A DNA stretch of 61,956 nucleotides from Schlegelella_A sp036272325 (GCA_036272325.1 DATAYY010000070.1:1-61956); one strand, 5' to 3'; counted from the stretch's first letter, positions 16,659 to 26,430 are shown. Program-made: numbers and translations. The notes: generated from the sequence alone by a model not told the origin.

Positions 16659-17861
16659 CTACGTCGTTGCCAGGCAGCGCTCGGCGGTCCAGCCGTAGAG
16701 CCACTCGAGCGCGTCATAGCTGCGCTCGGGCGTGCGGCCGCGCCAGATCTCGTTCCTCACCATGCGCTCGATGCCACGGGCGTGATAGATGCGGCCCATC
16801 TCGCGCGTCATCAGGACGACGCGAGCCGTGCGCGCGACGCGCGAACGCTGGTAGAGCGCGAATGCGGCGTCGATGTCGTCGTCGCACGCGGCGAGCGCGC
16901 GGCCGAGTGTCACCGCGTCCTCGAGCGCCATGCATGCGCCCTGGGCGAGGTATTGCAGCAGCGGATGTGCGGCGTCGCCGAGCAGCGTCGTGCGGCCGTG
17001 GGTCCATTCGGCGATCGGCGTGCGATCGGCGGTCGCCCAGCGCTTCCAGCTCTTCGGCAGGTGAAGCAGCCGGCGCGGCCGAGGGGCGATGCCCTCGAAA
17101 TAGGACAGCACCTCGGCCTGGCTGCCCTCGCTGACGCTCCAGGTCTCCTGGTCGCGGCTATGGAAGGTGACGACGACGTTGTACTGGTCGCCGCCGCGCA
17201 GCGGGTAGTGGACGAGGTGGCAGTTCGGCCCGGCCCAGACCGCCGGCGCGTTCCAGCGCAGGTCGGCCGGGAACTCGGCGACGTCGACGACCGCGCGGTA
17301 GACCACGTGGCCCGAAATGCGGACGTCGTCGCCGACCGTCTGCGCGCGCACCGCCGACTTGACGCCGTCGCAGCCGACGAGCGCGACGCCGCGATGGGCG
17401 CTGCCGGCGGCGTCGAAGACGACGACGCCACCATCGTCGGCGGCCTCGAAACGGGCGACGCGGGTCGACGTCCGCAGCTCGACTCCGGGCTGCGCGAGGA
17501 CGCCCGCGAGCAACGACCGGTGGACGTCGGCGCGATGGATCACCGCATACGGATTGCCGAACCGGGCGCGAAAGGCGTCGCCGGTCGGGACCTCGGCGAT
17601 CACCGACTCGTCGACCGCGTCCATCATGACCAGCCGATCGATGGTGACGGCGCGTCCGCGCGCCTCGGGGCCGACGCCGAGCGCGTCGAAGGCGGCGAAC
17701 GCGTTCGGCGCGAGCTGGACGCCGGCGCCGATCTCGCCGAGCTCGGCCGCCTGCTCGAGAACGAGGACGCGAAAGCCGCGCTGCGCGAGCGCGAGGGCGG
17801 CGGCGAGCCCGCCGATGCCACCGCCGGCAACGATGACCGGAACGACAGCGGGCGCCGTCAC
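16659..17861 (-). CDS. 3-hydroxybenzoate 6-monooxygenase (FAD-dependent)
   Basis: A 400-residue flavoprotein monooxygenase. The GTG start at 17861 overlaps the TGA of the dioxygenase gene. The dinucleotide fold IVAGGGIGGLAAALAL is at the N-terminus, a DG-type motif occurs around VALVGCDGVKSAVR, and the FAD ribityl motif TTLLGDAAHPLLQYLAQGA is in the C-terminal third. Its coupling to gentisate 1,2-dioxygenase indicates conversion of 3-hydroxybenzoate to gentisate with NADH and O2. Salicylate 5-hydroxylases are unrelated, but salicylate 1-hydroxylase-like enzymes share this fold, so the substrate is context-based. Confidence 0.9.
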   Translation of the reverse strand: MTAPAVVPVIVAGGGIGGLAAALALAQRGFRVLVLEQAAELGEIGAGVQLAPNAFAAFDALGVGPEARGRAVTIDRLVMMDAVDESVIAEVPTGDAFRARFGNPYAVIHRADVHRSLLAGVLAQPGVELRTSTRVARFEAADDGGVVVFDAAGSAHRGVALVGCDGVKSAVRAQTVGDDVRISGHVVYRAVVDVAEFPADLRWNAPAVWAGPNCHLVHYPLRGGDQYNVVVTFHSRDQETWSVSEGSQAEVLSYFEGIAPRPRRLLHLPKSWKRWATADRTPIAEWTHGRTTLLGDAAHPLLQYLAQGACMALEDAVTLGRALAACDDDIDAAFALYQRSRVARTARVVLMTREMGRIYHARGIERMVRNEIWRGRTPERSYDALEWLYGWTAERCLATT

Positions 17862-18937
17862 GCCATCCGTTCTTCGCGCCAGAGGCCGAGGACTTCCTGC
17901 ACCGGGCGATCGGAGAAGCTGAACAGCGTCGTGTCCTCGGAGGCGGCGAGGGTGAAGCGGTGCCACGACGGCACCACGAAGACGTCGCGGCTGCCGAAGT
18001 CGAACGCGATCGAGGTCTCGCCGCTCGCCGTGATCGCAGCGCGGCCGCTGCCACCGAGACAGACGTAGACGGTGCTGTCGCTGCTGCGGTACGGCAGCGT
18101 CGCGAAGCCCTTTGGCAGGCGCTGCGCGAAGGTGCCGATGGTGGGCATCGGCGAGCGGCCGGTCGCCGGGTTGACGTAGCGCAGCTTGAAGCCGAAGTGC
18201 GCGTCGGCGTCGGCACGAGCGATGCCGGCGAGCGCTTCGCGCGTTCGTGCGTACGGATAGACGAAGACCCGCGACGGCTCCCATGCCGCCGGCGCGTGAT
18301 CGAGCGGCAGCATGTTGCAGCCGTAGCGGAACAGGGCATCGCCCTCGGGCCTTGCCTCGGCGCGTGACCTGACGTCGCTCTTCTCGGCGAAGCCGGCGTC
18401 GAGGAAGCGGACGAGCGGGATGTCGAGGCCGTCGAGCCAGACGACCGGATCGCCGCCGTCGTTGCCATGGTCGTGGTAGGTCCACGACGGCGTGATGATG
18501 AAGTCGCCGAAGCGCATGGTCGTGCGCTCGCCGTCGACGGCGGTGTACGCGCCTTCGCCGTCGAGGACGAGGCGAAGCGCCGATTGCGTGTGACGGTGCG
18601 CCGGCGCCACCTCGCCCGGCAGGATCAGCTGCAGGCCTGCATAGAGCGACTGCGTGATGCACGACTGGCCGCGCAGCGCCGGGTTCTCAAGCACGAGGAC
18701 GCGCCGCTCGGCCTCTTCTGCGGTGATCAGGCGGCCGGCCTCCAGGACGTGCGGTCGGATCGCGTCGTAGCGGAAGTGGACCGGCGCGACGGGACTCGTC
18801 GGCTGCGATGGAACGAGCGCGCCGAGGACCTCCCAGAGCGGCGTCAGCCCGAGCTTGTCGATCCGCGCGTAGAACGTGCTGCGCGCGTCCGCTCGGGCGC
18901 CGGCGGCGAGCGTCGCGGCCTGCTCGTTGCGATCCAT
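17858..18937 (-). CDS. Gentisate 1,2-dioxygenase
   Basis: A 359-residue bicupin that opens the gentisate ring to maleylpyruvate with Fe(II) and O2. The first cupin shows VAPAHRHTQSALRLVLDG and then FIITPSWTYHDHGN, which hold the iron-binding histidines. A second cupin lies in the C-terminal third (ISFDFG-like AFDFGSRDVFVVPSWH). Length agrees with known enzymes (about 345-380). The ATG at 18937 gives MDRNEQAATLAAG. It is followed by the coupled hydroxylase gene. Maleylpyruvate isomerase and fumarylpyruvate hydrolase are not in the window. Confidence 0.94.
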   Translation of the reverse strand: MDRNEQAATLAAGARADARSTFYARIDKLGLTPLWEVLGALVPSQPTSPVAPVHFRYDAIRPHVLEAGRLITAEEAERRVLVLENPALRGQSCITQSLYAGLQLILPGEVAPAHRHTQSALRLVLDGEGAYTAVDGERTTMRFGDFIITPSWTYHDHGNDGGDPVVWLDGLDIPLVRFLDAGFAEKSDVRSRAEARPEGDALFRYGCNMLPLDHAPAAWEPSRVFVYPYARTREALAGIARADADAHFGFKLRYVNPATGRSPMPTIGTFAQRLPKGFATLPYRSSDSTVYVCLGGSGRAAITASGETSIAFDFGSRDVFVVPSWHRFTLAASEDTTLFSFSDRPVQEVLGLWREERMA

Positions 18938-19057
18938 CGATCGATTGTGTAGCAACGCCGGCGACGTGGCGAAGCGTGCACGTCGCGGCGGGGAATCTCC
19001 GCTGGCCGCGCCGATCGCGGCGCGGTACAACGGGGCGAATCCACGAGGAGACGCGCC

Positions 19058-20698
19058 ATGACCCAGATGAAACACCTGAGCATCGTCGACGGCGCGTTCC
19101 TGCACATGGAAAGCGCGGAGATGCCGATGCACGTCGGCAGCCTCAACCTGTTCGAGCCGCCGGCCGGCTACACCGGCGAGGGCTACTACGAGGCAGTCAA
19201 GGCGCACGTCGCCAAGCGCATGCACCTCGCGGCAGTGTTCACCCGCAAGCTCGCGCTGATGCCGTTCGACCTCGCCAACCCGGTCTGGATCCACGACGAC
19301 GACATCGATCTCGACTACCACGTCCGCTACATGGTGCTGCCCAAGCCCGGCACGATCGAGCAGCTCGAGGCGCTGGCGGCGCGGCTGCACTCGATGCTGC
19401 TCGACCGCTCGCGCCCGCTCTGGGAGTTCTACATCATCGAGGGCCTCGCCGACGGCCGGATCGGCTTCTACGGCAAGGTGCACCACAGCGCCGTCGACGG
19501 CCAGGCCGGGGTGGCGATGGCGACCAGCCTGTTCGACGTCACGCCCGAGCCGCGGGCGGTGAAGCCGCCGCGCGAGGTTCGCGCCAACACCTACCAGCTC
19601 GGCGTCGCCGAGCTGCTCCTTGCAGCGCTGCAGAACCAGGCGCGGCAGGTGGCGGAGGGCCTGAAGCTGGTGCCGGCGCTGGCGAGGACGGTCGCCGGCG
19701 CGGTGCAGAAGTCGCTGGCCGAGCGGCGCGAGGAAAGCTCCGAGGACCGCACGGAGCGCAAGGCCGAGAAGGCGCCCAGCATCTTCAAGTTCGCGCCGCC
19801 GACGCCCTTCAACCGCTCGATCACGAACCAGCGCGCCTTCGCCGCGGTGTCGCTGCCGATGCCGGAGATCAAGGCGATCGGCAAGGACCTCGGCGCCTCG
19901 ATCAATGACATGGTGCTGTGGCTGTGCAGCACGGCGCTGCGCAGCTACCTGAAGGACAGCCGCGAGCTGCCCGACAAGTCGCTTGTCGCGTTCGTGCCGA
20001 TCTCGCTGCGCCAGGAGGGCGATACGACGTCGAACAACCAGGTCGCCGGAACGATGATCGATCTCGGCACCGAGGAGGCGGATCCGGCCGCGCGGCTGAA
20101 GGCGATCAAACGCGGCACCACGGCGATGAAAAAGCAGATGGGCACCTTCCGCGGCGTCATCCCGACCGACTTTCCATCGCTCGGCTCGCCTTGGCTCATC
20201 AGCGGGCTTGCTTCGCTCTACGGCCGCTCGCGCATCGCCGATTGGCTGCGGATCGGCAACGTGGCGATCTCCAACGTGCCCGGCTCGAGGGTGCCGGTAT
20301 ACCTGGTGGGAGCGAAGATGACCGACTACTACCCGCTGTCGATCGTCGGCCACGGCTTGGCACTCAATATCACGGTGCAGAGCCACGTCGACAAGATCTG
20401 CTTCGGCCTGATCGCCTGCCGTCGTGCGGTGCCCGACGTCCACGAGCTCGGCAATCACCTGCAGCGCGCGATGTCGACCTTGCGCGCGCTCGTTGCGCCC
20501 GCGCTCGCGGCGTCGGCGACGACCGCTGCGACGGCGGCGAGCGTGCCCGAGGCGCCGGCGCGCGCGAAGTCGCCTCGGCAGCCTCGCGCCGACGCCAAGC
20601 CGGCGCGGCCGCCGCGCAAGGCGAGCTTGCGTGTCGTCGCGCCGAGCGGGCGCGCGGCCAAGCCGCGCAAGCCGCGCCCGCTCGCGGCGGCGCGCTGA
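19058..20698 (+). CDS. Wax ester synthase/diacylglycerol acyltransferase (WS/DGAT)
   Basis: A 546-residue acyltransferase that esterifies fatty alcohols or diacylglycerol with acyl-CoA, making storage lipid. The active-site HHxxxDG motif is at residues 142-148 (KVHHSAVDG). The N-terminal LSIVDGAFLHMES and the PLW motif (SRPLWEFYIIEGL) are also typical, as is NVPGSRVPVY late in the protein. The last 75 residues are an Ala/Pro/Lys/Arg-rich tail outside the family fold, with resemblance to nucleic-acid- or surface-binding tails. The start ATG follows CACGAGGAGAC. The gene is divergent from the gentisate genes. Confidence 0.93.
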   Translation: MTQMKHLSIVDGAFLHMESAEMPMHVGSLNLFEPPAGYTGEGYYEAVKAHVAKRMHLAAVFTRKLALMPFDLANPVWIHDDDIDLDYHVRYMVLPKPGTIEQLEALAARLHSMLLDRSRPLWEFYIIEGLADGRIGFYGKVHHSAVDGQAGVAMATSLFDVTPEPRAVKPPREVRANTYQLGVAELLLAALQNQARQVAEGLKLVPALARTVAGAVQKSLAERREESSEDRTERKAEKAPSIFKFAPPTPFNRSITNQRAFAAVSLPMPEIKAIGKDLGASINDMVLWLCSTALRSYLKDSRELPDKSLVAFVPISLRQEGDTTSNNQVAGTMIDLGTEEADPAARLKAIKRGTTAMKKQMGTFRGVIPTDFPSLGSPWLISGLASLYGRSRIADWLRIGNVAISNVPGSRVPVYLVGAKMTDYYPLSIVGHGLALNITVQSHVDKICFGLIACRRAVPDVHELGNHLQRAMSTLRALVAPALAASATTAATAASVPEAPARAKSPRQPRADAKPARPPRKASLRVVAPSGRAAKPRKPRPLAAAR

Positions 20699-20707
20699 GA
20701 GGGCGCG

Positions 20708-21034
20708 ATGAGGCTCGCCGCCGACCTCGTGGTCGCGATCGTCGCCTTGCTGCACGTGTACTTCCTCGTCCTCGAGATGTTCCTCTGGGACAAGCCGACC
20801 GGCCTGAGGACGTTTCGCCACAGCGCCGAGGAAGCGGCGTCGTCGAAAGTGCTCGCCGCCGGCCTGCTCTGGGGACTCACGCTCGGCGTTGCCGGCGCGA
20901 GCGTCAAGGTATTCTTCCTCGGCTGCGTGATCGTCGCCGGGGTCTATGGTGCGGCGACGGTCGGCAGGAAGATCCTCTTCGTGCAGGCGCTGCCGGCGGT
21001 GGTCGCGCTCGCGCTCGTTCTCGCCGTGTCCTGA
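20708..21034 (+). CDS. DUF1304 family membrane protein
   Basis: A 108-residue protein with four hydrophobic segments and the DUF1304 pattern: LLHVYFLVLEMFLW near the N-terminus, RTFRHS, then NxG-like LAAGLLWGLTLG and VAGVYGAATVGRKIL at the end. It is an uncharacterised inner-membrane family. It lies 9 nt after the WS/DGAT gene and is likely cotranscribed with it. Function unknown. Confidence 0.9.
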   Translation: MRLAADLVVAIVALLHVYFLVLEMFLWDKPTGLRTFRHSAEEAASSKVLAAGLLWGLTLGVAGASVKVFFLGCVIVAGVYGAATVGRKILFVQALPAVVALALVLAVS

Positions 21035-21086
21035 TCGCGCAGGCCGCGCCCCACCCACGCGGCTCGGGCGCGGCGCCGCCCGACGC

Positions 21087-21479
21087 TCAGTGCAGGCGGA
21101 TCAGCTCGGCCGCGAGGCCGCGCACGGTCCCGAACGCCGGCGCCGGTTGCGGCGCGCGCTCCTCGTTGGCGGCGACGGCGATAGTGCCGCGCTCGCTGCC
21201 GAGCCCGAGCAGCGTCGCTGCCAGCCAGCTGGCGGCGACGAACAGCGCGACCGCGAGGACCGCGAGGGCGAGGAAGACAACTCCGCTCATCCACGACGGC
21301 GCCAGCGTCGAGAACGCGACGCCGGACGCGAAGGAGGCGCTCGCTGCGCCGCTGCGCGCACCGCCGCCGAACGAACCGTTGATCGCGATCGAGTACGCCC
21401 CGACCGCGAGGAAGAGCAGGCTGAGCTGGGCGAATCCCATGTCGACGAGGGTCAACGAAAGGCCTTCGAGCATTGACAT
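21087..21479 (-). CDS. Hypothetical membrane protein
   Basis: A 130-residue protein with three hydrophobic stretches, around residues 12-35, 45-60 and 65-92, and a polar C-terminus. I do not recognise a family. The start at 21479 is preceded on the minus strand by a purine-rich stretch (TTCGAAAGGA). It is convergent with DUF1304 and lies 200 nt downstream of the multi-domain GGDEF gene. Confidence 0.6.
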   Translation of the reverse strand: MSMLEGLSLTLVDMGFAQLSLLFLAVGAYSIAINGSFGGGARSGAASASFASGVAFSTLAPSWMSGVVFLALAVLAVALFVAASWLAATLLGLGSERGTIAVAANEERAPQPAPAFGTVRGLAAELIRLH

Positions 21480-21542
21480 GAGGTGTCCTTCGAAAGGGGA
21501 GAGTCGCCAGCGGCGTCGCCGAATTACACGGGCAAGCCGCAG

Positions 21543-21572
21543 GCGCGGACATCAGTTCGCTTCCGTCCGCGC
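21543..21572. other. Inverted repeat in the gap before the membrane protein gene
   Basis: GCGCGGAC and GTCCGCGC are separated by 14 nt, 64 nt upstream of the minus-strand start at 21479 and 108 nt after the GGDEF gene stop. It could be a terminator for the GGDEF gene or an operator. The rest of the 21480-21679 gap shows no feature I can support. Confidence 0.35.
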
Positions 21573-21679
21573 TGTAGGACTCCTTCGTACGATCGACGAA
21601 CGGCATGTCAAGCCGATGAACGGCGCGCACAGCGACGGTGCGAGCACCCGGCTCGCCGTCGCTGCCGACGCGGGCGCAG

Positions 21680-24085
21680 TCAGAACTCGATCCGGCCGCG
21701 GCCGCAGCGCTTCGCGCGGTAGAGCGCCGCGTCGGCGATCTCGACCAGCACGCTGCAATCGACCGCGGGGCTTGCGACCTGGCTGGCGACACCGATGCTG
21801 ACGCCGAGCCAGGCCGATGTCGCCGACGCACGGTGCTCGATCTTGGCGTCGATCACCTGCTGCCTGCAGCGCTCGGCGACGACGATCGCGGCTTCCAGGT
21901 CTGCTCCAGGCAGCAGCAGCGCAAACTCCTCGCCGCCGTAGCGGGCGACGAGCTCGCCGCCGCGGCGCACCGAATCGCCGACCATGTGCGCGATCTGGCG
22001 GAGCACCGTGTCGCCGGCCGGGTGGCCGTAGTGGTCGTTGTATTCCTTGAAGTGATCGACGTCGATCATCAAGAGGCCAATCGAGCCGCCGCGGCGGGCG
22101 GCACGCGCCCACTCTGCGCGCAACGTCTGGTCGAACAGGCGCCGGTTGCCGATCTCGGTCAGCGCGTCGGTCGTCGACAGACGCGTCAGCTCCTCGTTCA
22201 GGCGGTGCAGCTCGAGCGCGTTCTTCTTCTTCTCGGTGATGTCCTGGAAGGCGCCGAGCAGGCGCACCGGTCGGCCGTCCTCGCAGACCGCGGCGCCCTG
22301 CGCACGCAGCCATCGCGCGGTGCCCTTGGCGGTGACGAACGGCAGCTCGAGGTCCCAGGGTGTCCCTTCGCGCGCCGCCGCCTCGATCGCGGTCTGCAGC
22401 GCGGGCCGGCCCGCGCCGTAGTACTGCATCGTGTCCTCGAGGCGCGGCGACGGCCCGGACGGCAGCTCGTGAATGCGAAAGACCTGCTCGCTCCACTCGA
22501 CCTGCATCGTCGCCAGATCGAGTTCCCAGCCACCGATGCTGGCGAGCTCGCCGGTTCGCCGGAGCATTTCGGTGGTGCGGCGCGACTCGGCCTCGATCCG
22601 GATCCGGCGGGTCAGATCCATGTGCGTTCCGGCCATCCGTACCGGCGTGTCGTCGCCGTCGCGCTCGACGACCTTGCCGCGACTCAGCAGCCAGACCCAG
22701 CGGCCGTCCTTGTGGCGAACCCGAAACTCGCATTCGTACGCCGCGGTCTCGCGCCGGAAGTGCGCCTCGATGCTCGAGATCAGCCGCTCGGCCTCGTCGC
22801 GATGGACGAGGTTTCGCCACGCCGCGCCGCTGTCGCCGAGCTCGCCCGGTGCGTAGCCGAGCTGCCGGCGAACGAGTTCGTTGGAGGTGAAGCGATCGTT
22901 GCGGACGTCCCAGTCCCACAGACCAAGGTCGGCGCCTTCGAGGGCGAGCTCGAGCTGCTCGGCGTTCTTCCTGCGCTCGCGTTCGGCGCTCGCCTCGAGC
23001 AGCGCGTACGACTTGCGGCGCCACTGGCCGCGGTAGAGGCCGAACGCGGCGCCGGCGCCGAGCAGGGCAAAGAAGGTGAGGTTGGCGAACGCCTGCTGTC
23101 GCCAGGGTGCGAAGAGGTCGGGCACGGCGCGACTGACGGCGATGACGAGCGGCTTGTCCATGTGCAGCGCCGGCGGCGAGATCCGGCTGAGCGCAGTCAT
23201 CCGTGCCTCGTTCGAGCCGCCGATCGGGCCGAGCATGATCTGCGGCTCGTCGATGCCGCCTCGCAGGCGCCCGATCGCGGCGAACGTCGGCTGCGACTCG
23301 ATCCGTCGGGGGTCTTCCGGCATCGTCACGAACACCTTGCCGTCGCCGTGGCCGAGCGAGACCCGCATGTCGGGCGCGTAGAGCACCGAGCGCAGCAGGA
23401 CGCGGAAGTAGTCGGGCTCGAGCGCCGCGGCGACCGCGCCGGCGAAGCTGCCGTCGCGCGCGTGGACGCCGCGGACGAAAATCACGGTGTAGGTGTCGAG
23501 CGGCGTCTTCAGCGGCGGCGCCACGTACAGCGTCTGGGCGTCGCCGTCGCGGGCGGCACGGAAATAGTCGCGGTTGGCGAAGTCGCGGCCGAGCAGCGCG
23601 TCGACGCTGCTGGCGACGACGTTGCCGTCGGAATCGAGCAGCGCCATCGAGCGCACGCCCGGAATTGCGTCGCTCAGAGCCTTCATCCGCACCGACAGCA
23701 GCGTCGACACGCTGTGCACGGGCGTCTCGAGAAACTCGTCACCAACGACGGCGAGCGCGTGGTTGATCCCCTCGAGCTGCTGGCCGACGTTGTCGTCGAC
23801 GACGCGCGCCTGCACGCGCAGACGGTCGCGCTCGGTGGCATCGAGCAGCGCGTGGGCCCTGAACAGCGACCACGCGATGATCAGGCCGAAGACAACGAGG
23901 CCGAACAGGAGCGCGAGCCACTCGGTGGTGAACTGGCGCGCGAAACGCGCCTCGGTCTCGTCTTCGACTGCAGGCCGGGCGGCGAGCGGCCATGCCGCCG
24001 CGGTCGCCGGCGCGTCAGCAGGCGCAGGCGGAGCCGTCGGCAGCCCGCCGTCGGCGAGGACGGCGAAGCCAGATTCCGGTCCCAT
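21680..24085 (-). CDS. Sensor diguanylate cyclase: periplasmic Cache-like, PAS, PAS, GGDEF
   Basis: An 801-residue signalling protein. A membrane helix around residues 55-75 and another around 310-330 bracket a periplasmic domain of about 230 residues with a dCache-like character (SMALLDSDGNVVASS, then RDYFRAA). Two PAS/PAC units follow: one with CEFRVRHKDGRWVWLLSRG, the other containing LASIGGWELDLAT. The C-terminal GGDEF domain starts TTDALTEIGNRRLFDQ with active site GGEEF (RYGGEEFALLL). Cyclic-di-GMP synthesis is expected in response to an external ligand. I chose ATG 24085; the frame runs on to 24205 without domain support. Confidence 0.9.
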   Translation of the reverse strand: MGPESGFAVLADGGLPTAPPAPADAPATAAAWPLAARPAVEDETEARFARQFTTEWLALLFGLVVFGLIIAWSLFRAHALLDATERDRLRVQARVVDDNVGQQLEGINHALAVVGDEFLETPVHSVSTLLSVRMKALSDAIPGVRSMALLDSDGNVVASSVDALLGRDFANRDYFRAARDGDAQTLYVAPPLKTPLDTYTVIFVRGVHARDGSFAGAVAAALEPDYFRVLLRSVLYAPDMRVSLGHGDGKVFVTMPEDPRRIESQPTFAAIGRLRGGIDEPQIMLGPIGGSNEARMTALSRISPPALHMDKPLVIAVSRAVPDLFAPWRQQAFANLTFFALLGAGAAFGLYRGQWRRKSYALLEASAERERRKNAEQLELALEGADLGLWDWDVRNDRFTSNELVRRQLGYAPGELGDSGAAWRNLVHRDEAERLISSIEAHFRRETAAYECEFRVRHKDGRWVWLLSRGKVVERDGDDTPVRMAGTHMDLTRRIRIEAESRRTTEMLRRTGELASIGGWELDLATMQVEWSEQVFRIHELPSGPSPRLEDTMQYYGAGRPALQTAIEAAAREGTPWDLELPFVTAKGTARWLRAQGAAVCEDGRPVRLLGAFQDITEKKKNALELHRLNEELTRLSTTDALTEIGNRRLFDQTLRAEWARAARRGGSIGLLMIDVDHFKEYNDHYGHPAGDTVLRQIAHMVGDSVRRGGELVARYGGEEFALLLPGADLEAAIVVAERCRQQVIDAKIEHRASATSAWLGVSIGVASQVASPAVDCSVLVEIADAALYRAKRCGRGRIEF

Positions 24086-24273
24086 GCTCGTCAGCCCGCG
24101 GCCGTCACCACAAGGCGTGGCCGGGCCAGTGTCCAAACGGAGCGCATGGTTGCCTATCGGCAAGCCCGCGCGGACCTGTAGCGCGCGCGGCGGCGGTGCG
24201 TGCACGATTTCGGGCTTACGCGCTGGATGGATCTACAGTTCGGTACTCCCAGCAGGATCCGCCGTTCTTTTCC

Positions 24274-26370
24274 ATGCCCGCACCGCGTTCGCCATCTGCA
24301 TCCCGGGCGGGTCTTCTCGGCAGCCTGAACGAGGCGCAGCGTTGCGCGGCCGGCTTCGGCATCGACGACGGGACGCCTTGCGAAGCGATCGCGCCGCTCC
24401 TCGTCGTCGCCGGCGCCGGCTCGGGCAAGACACTGACGCTGGCAGCCCGCGTCGCCCGGCTCGTCCTTGCTGGCGCCGATCCGACGCGCCTGCTGCTGCT
24501 CACGTTCTCGCGCCGCGCTGCGCTCGAGATGGAGCGGCGTGTCGGCCGCGTCCTCCACGATGCGCTCGGGCTGTCGTCGCTGCAGCCGCCGCCGCGACTG
24601 CCCTGGTGCGGCACGTTTCATAGCGTCGGCGCGCGGCTGCTGCGCGGCGTCGCCGCGCAGGTCGGTCTCGATCCGTCGTTCACCGTCGACGACCGCGCCG
24701 ATTCCGAGGATCTGCTGCACCTGCTGCGCCAGCGGCTCGGCCTCGGCAGCGGCGCGCGCCGGTTTCCGCAGAAGGGCACTTGCCTCGCGATCTATTCGCG
24801 CGCCGTCAATTCGCGCACGCCGCTCGCCGACGTTCTCGGCGAAACCTTTCCCTGGTGCAGCAACCACGCCGAGGCGCTCGGCCGCCTGTTCGCCGCCTAT
24901 GTCGGCGAGAAGCAGGCCCAGCGCGTGCTCGACTTCGACGACCTGCTCGTCTGGTGGGCCGAGGCGATGGCCGATGCCGGCATCGGCGCGGCGCTCCGCG
25001 CCCGCTTCGATCACGTCCTCGTCGACGAGTACCAGGACACGAACCGGCTGCAGGCCGCGATCGTCCGGGCGCTCAAGCCCGACGGTCGCGGCCTCACCGT
25101 CGTCGGCGACGACGCGCAGTCGATCTACTCGTTTCGCGCCGCCGACGTGCGCAACATCCTCGACTTCGCCGGCCAGTTCGATCCGCCCGCGAGCGTGCTC
25201 ACGCTTGAGCAGAACTACCGCGCGACGGCGCCGCTGCTGGCAGCGTCGAACGCGGTGATCGCGCTCGCCGCCGAGCGACACGTCAAGCAGCTCTGGAGCG
25301 AACGCAGCGCAAGTGCGCGCCCGGCGCTGGTCTGGGTCGACGACGAGGCGGCCGAGGCAGCGTGGGTTGCCGAACGCGTGCTCGCGCTGCGCGAGTCAGG
25401 GCTGGCGCTGAAGAGCCAGGCGGTGCTATTTCGCAGCGGCAACCACAGCAACGCGCTCGAGCTCGAGCTGGCGCGACGCGACATCCCGTTCGTCAAGTAC
25501 GGCGGCCTCAAGTTCCTCGACTCGGCGCATGTCAAGGATGTCCTCGCCGTGCTCCGCTTCGCCGCCAACCCGCACGGCCAGCGCGCCGCGCTGCGCGCGC
25601 TGCAGCTCGTTCCGGGGATCGGGGCGGCGAGCGCCGCCCGGCTGCTGGCGGCGCTCGCCGGCACCGGCGATCCGATGCTGGTATTGGGCACGTTTGCGCC
25701 GTCGGCTGCGGTCGCGCCGGCGTGGGCCGAGTTCGTCGCCGTCTTCGCGGCGCTGCGGGCCCCGCAAGCGCCTTGGCCAGACGAGCTTGCCGCGCTCCAG
25801 CGCTGGTACCTGCCGCTGCTCGATCGGCGCCACGACGACGCCGGGCCGCGAGCCGCCGATATCGGCCATCTCGTGCGGCTTGCCGGCGGCTATCCGTCGC
25901 GCGAACGCTTCCTGACCGAGCTCGCGCTCGATCCGCCGGCGGCAGCGAGCGACGAGTCAGGGCCGCCCGGCCGCGACGAGGACTACCTGATCCTGTCGAC
26001 GATCCATTCCGCGAAGGGACAGGAGTGGAGCGCAGTCTCGCTGCTGCGCGTCGTCGATGGTTGCCTGCCATCCGACATGGCGACCGGCAGCGCGGCCGAG
26101 GTCGAGGAGGAGCGCCGCCTTCTCTATGTCGCGATGACGCGCGCACGCCACCACCTGCACCTGCTCGTGCCGCAGCGCTTCTACGTGTCGCAGCAGACGG
26201 CGTTTGGCGACCGCCACGTCTACGGCTCGATCAGCCGCTTCCTGCCGCCGGAGTTGCACGGTCTGTTCGATCACGTCGAACCGGCGAGCGCCGAGCGCGG
26301 CAATGCGCGGGCCGACGCGCCAGCGACGAGCGTCGACCTCGGCGCGCGGGTCCGCGCGCTCTGGGTCTGA
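24274..26370 (+). CDS. UvrD/Rep-family ATP-dependent DNA helicase
   Basis: A 698-residue superfamily 1A helicase. Motifs in order: LVVAGAGSGKTLTL (Walker A), LLLLTFSRRAALEMERRV (Ia), LVDEYQDTNRLQ (II), VVGDDAQSIYSFRAA (III), LEQNYRAT (IV), TIHSAKGQEW (V) and EERRLLYVAMTRARHHLHL (VI). This order and length fit a UvrD-like 3'-5' helicase acting in repair or replication restart. It is somewhat shorter than UvrD and Rep and lacks a long C-terminal tail. ATG 24274 starts 40 residues ahead of Walker A; the frame extends upstream to 23992 without homology. Confidence 0.93.
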   Translation: MPAPRSPSASRAGLLGSLNEAQRCAAGFGIDDGTPCEAIAPLLVVAGAGSGKTLTLAARVARLVLAGADPTRLLLLTFSRRAALEMERRVGRVLHDALGLSSLQPPPRLPWCGTFHSVGARLLRGVAAQVGLDPSFTVDDRADSEDLLHLLRQRLGLGSGARRFPQKGTCLAIYSRAVNSRTPLADVLGETFPWCSNHAEALGRLFAAYVGEKQAQRVLDFDDLLVWWAEAMADAGIGAALRARFDHVLVDEYQDTNRLQAAIVRALKPDGRGLTVVGDDAQSIYSFRAADVRNILDFAGQFDPPASVLTLEQNYRATAPLLAASNAVIALAAERHVKQLWSERSASARPALVWVDDEAAEAAWVAERVLALRESGLALKSQAVLFRSGNHSNALELELARRDIPFVKYGGLKFLDSAHVKDVLAVLRFAANPHGQRAALRALQLVPGIGAASAARLLAALAGTGDPMLVLGTFAPSAAVAPAWAEFVAVFAALRAPQAPWPDELAALQRWYLPLLDRRHDDAGPRAADIGHLVRLAGGYPSRERFLTELALDPPAAASDESGPPGRDEDYLILSTIHSAKGQEWSAVSLLRVVDGCLPSDMATGSAAEVEEERRLLYVAMTRARHHLHLLVPQRFYVSQQTAFGDRHVYGSISRFLPPELHGLFDHVEPASAERGNARADAPATSVDLGARVRALWV

Positions 26371-26400
26371 GACCCCCTTCGGCGAGCGCGCAAACGAGAG

Positions 26401-26430
26401 GCGGCAGTGCAGGTCGCCCCGCACTGCCGC
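26401..26430. terminator. Perfect 10-bp hairpin between convergent uvrD-like and csbD genes
   Basis: GCGGCAGTGC and GCACTGCCGC surround a 10-nt loop, 30 nt after the helicase stop. The position between convergent genes suggests a bidirectional terminator, although no T-run is present. A second weaker repeat, TGCACCT / AGGTGCA at 26472-26495, lies 8 nt beyond the csbD stop. Confidence 0.5.
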
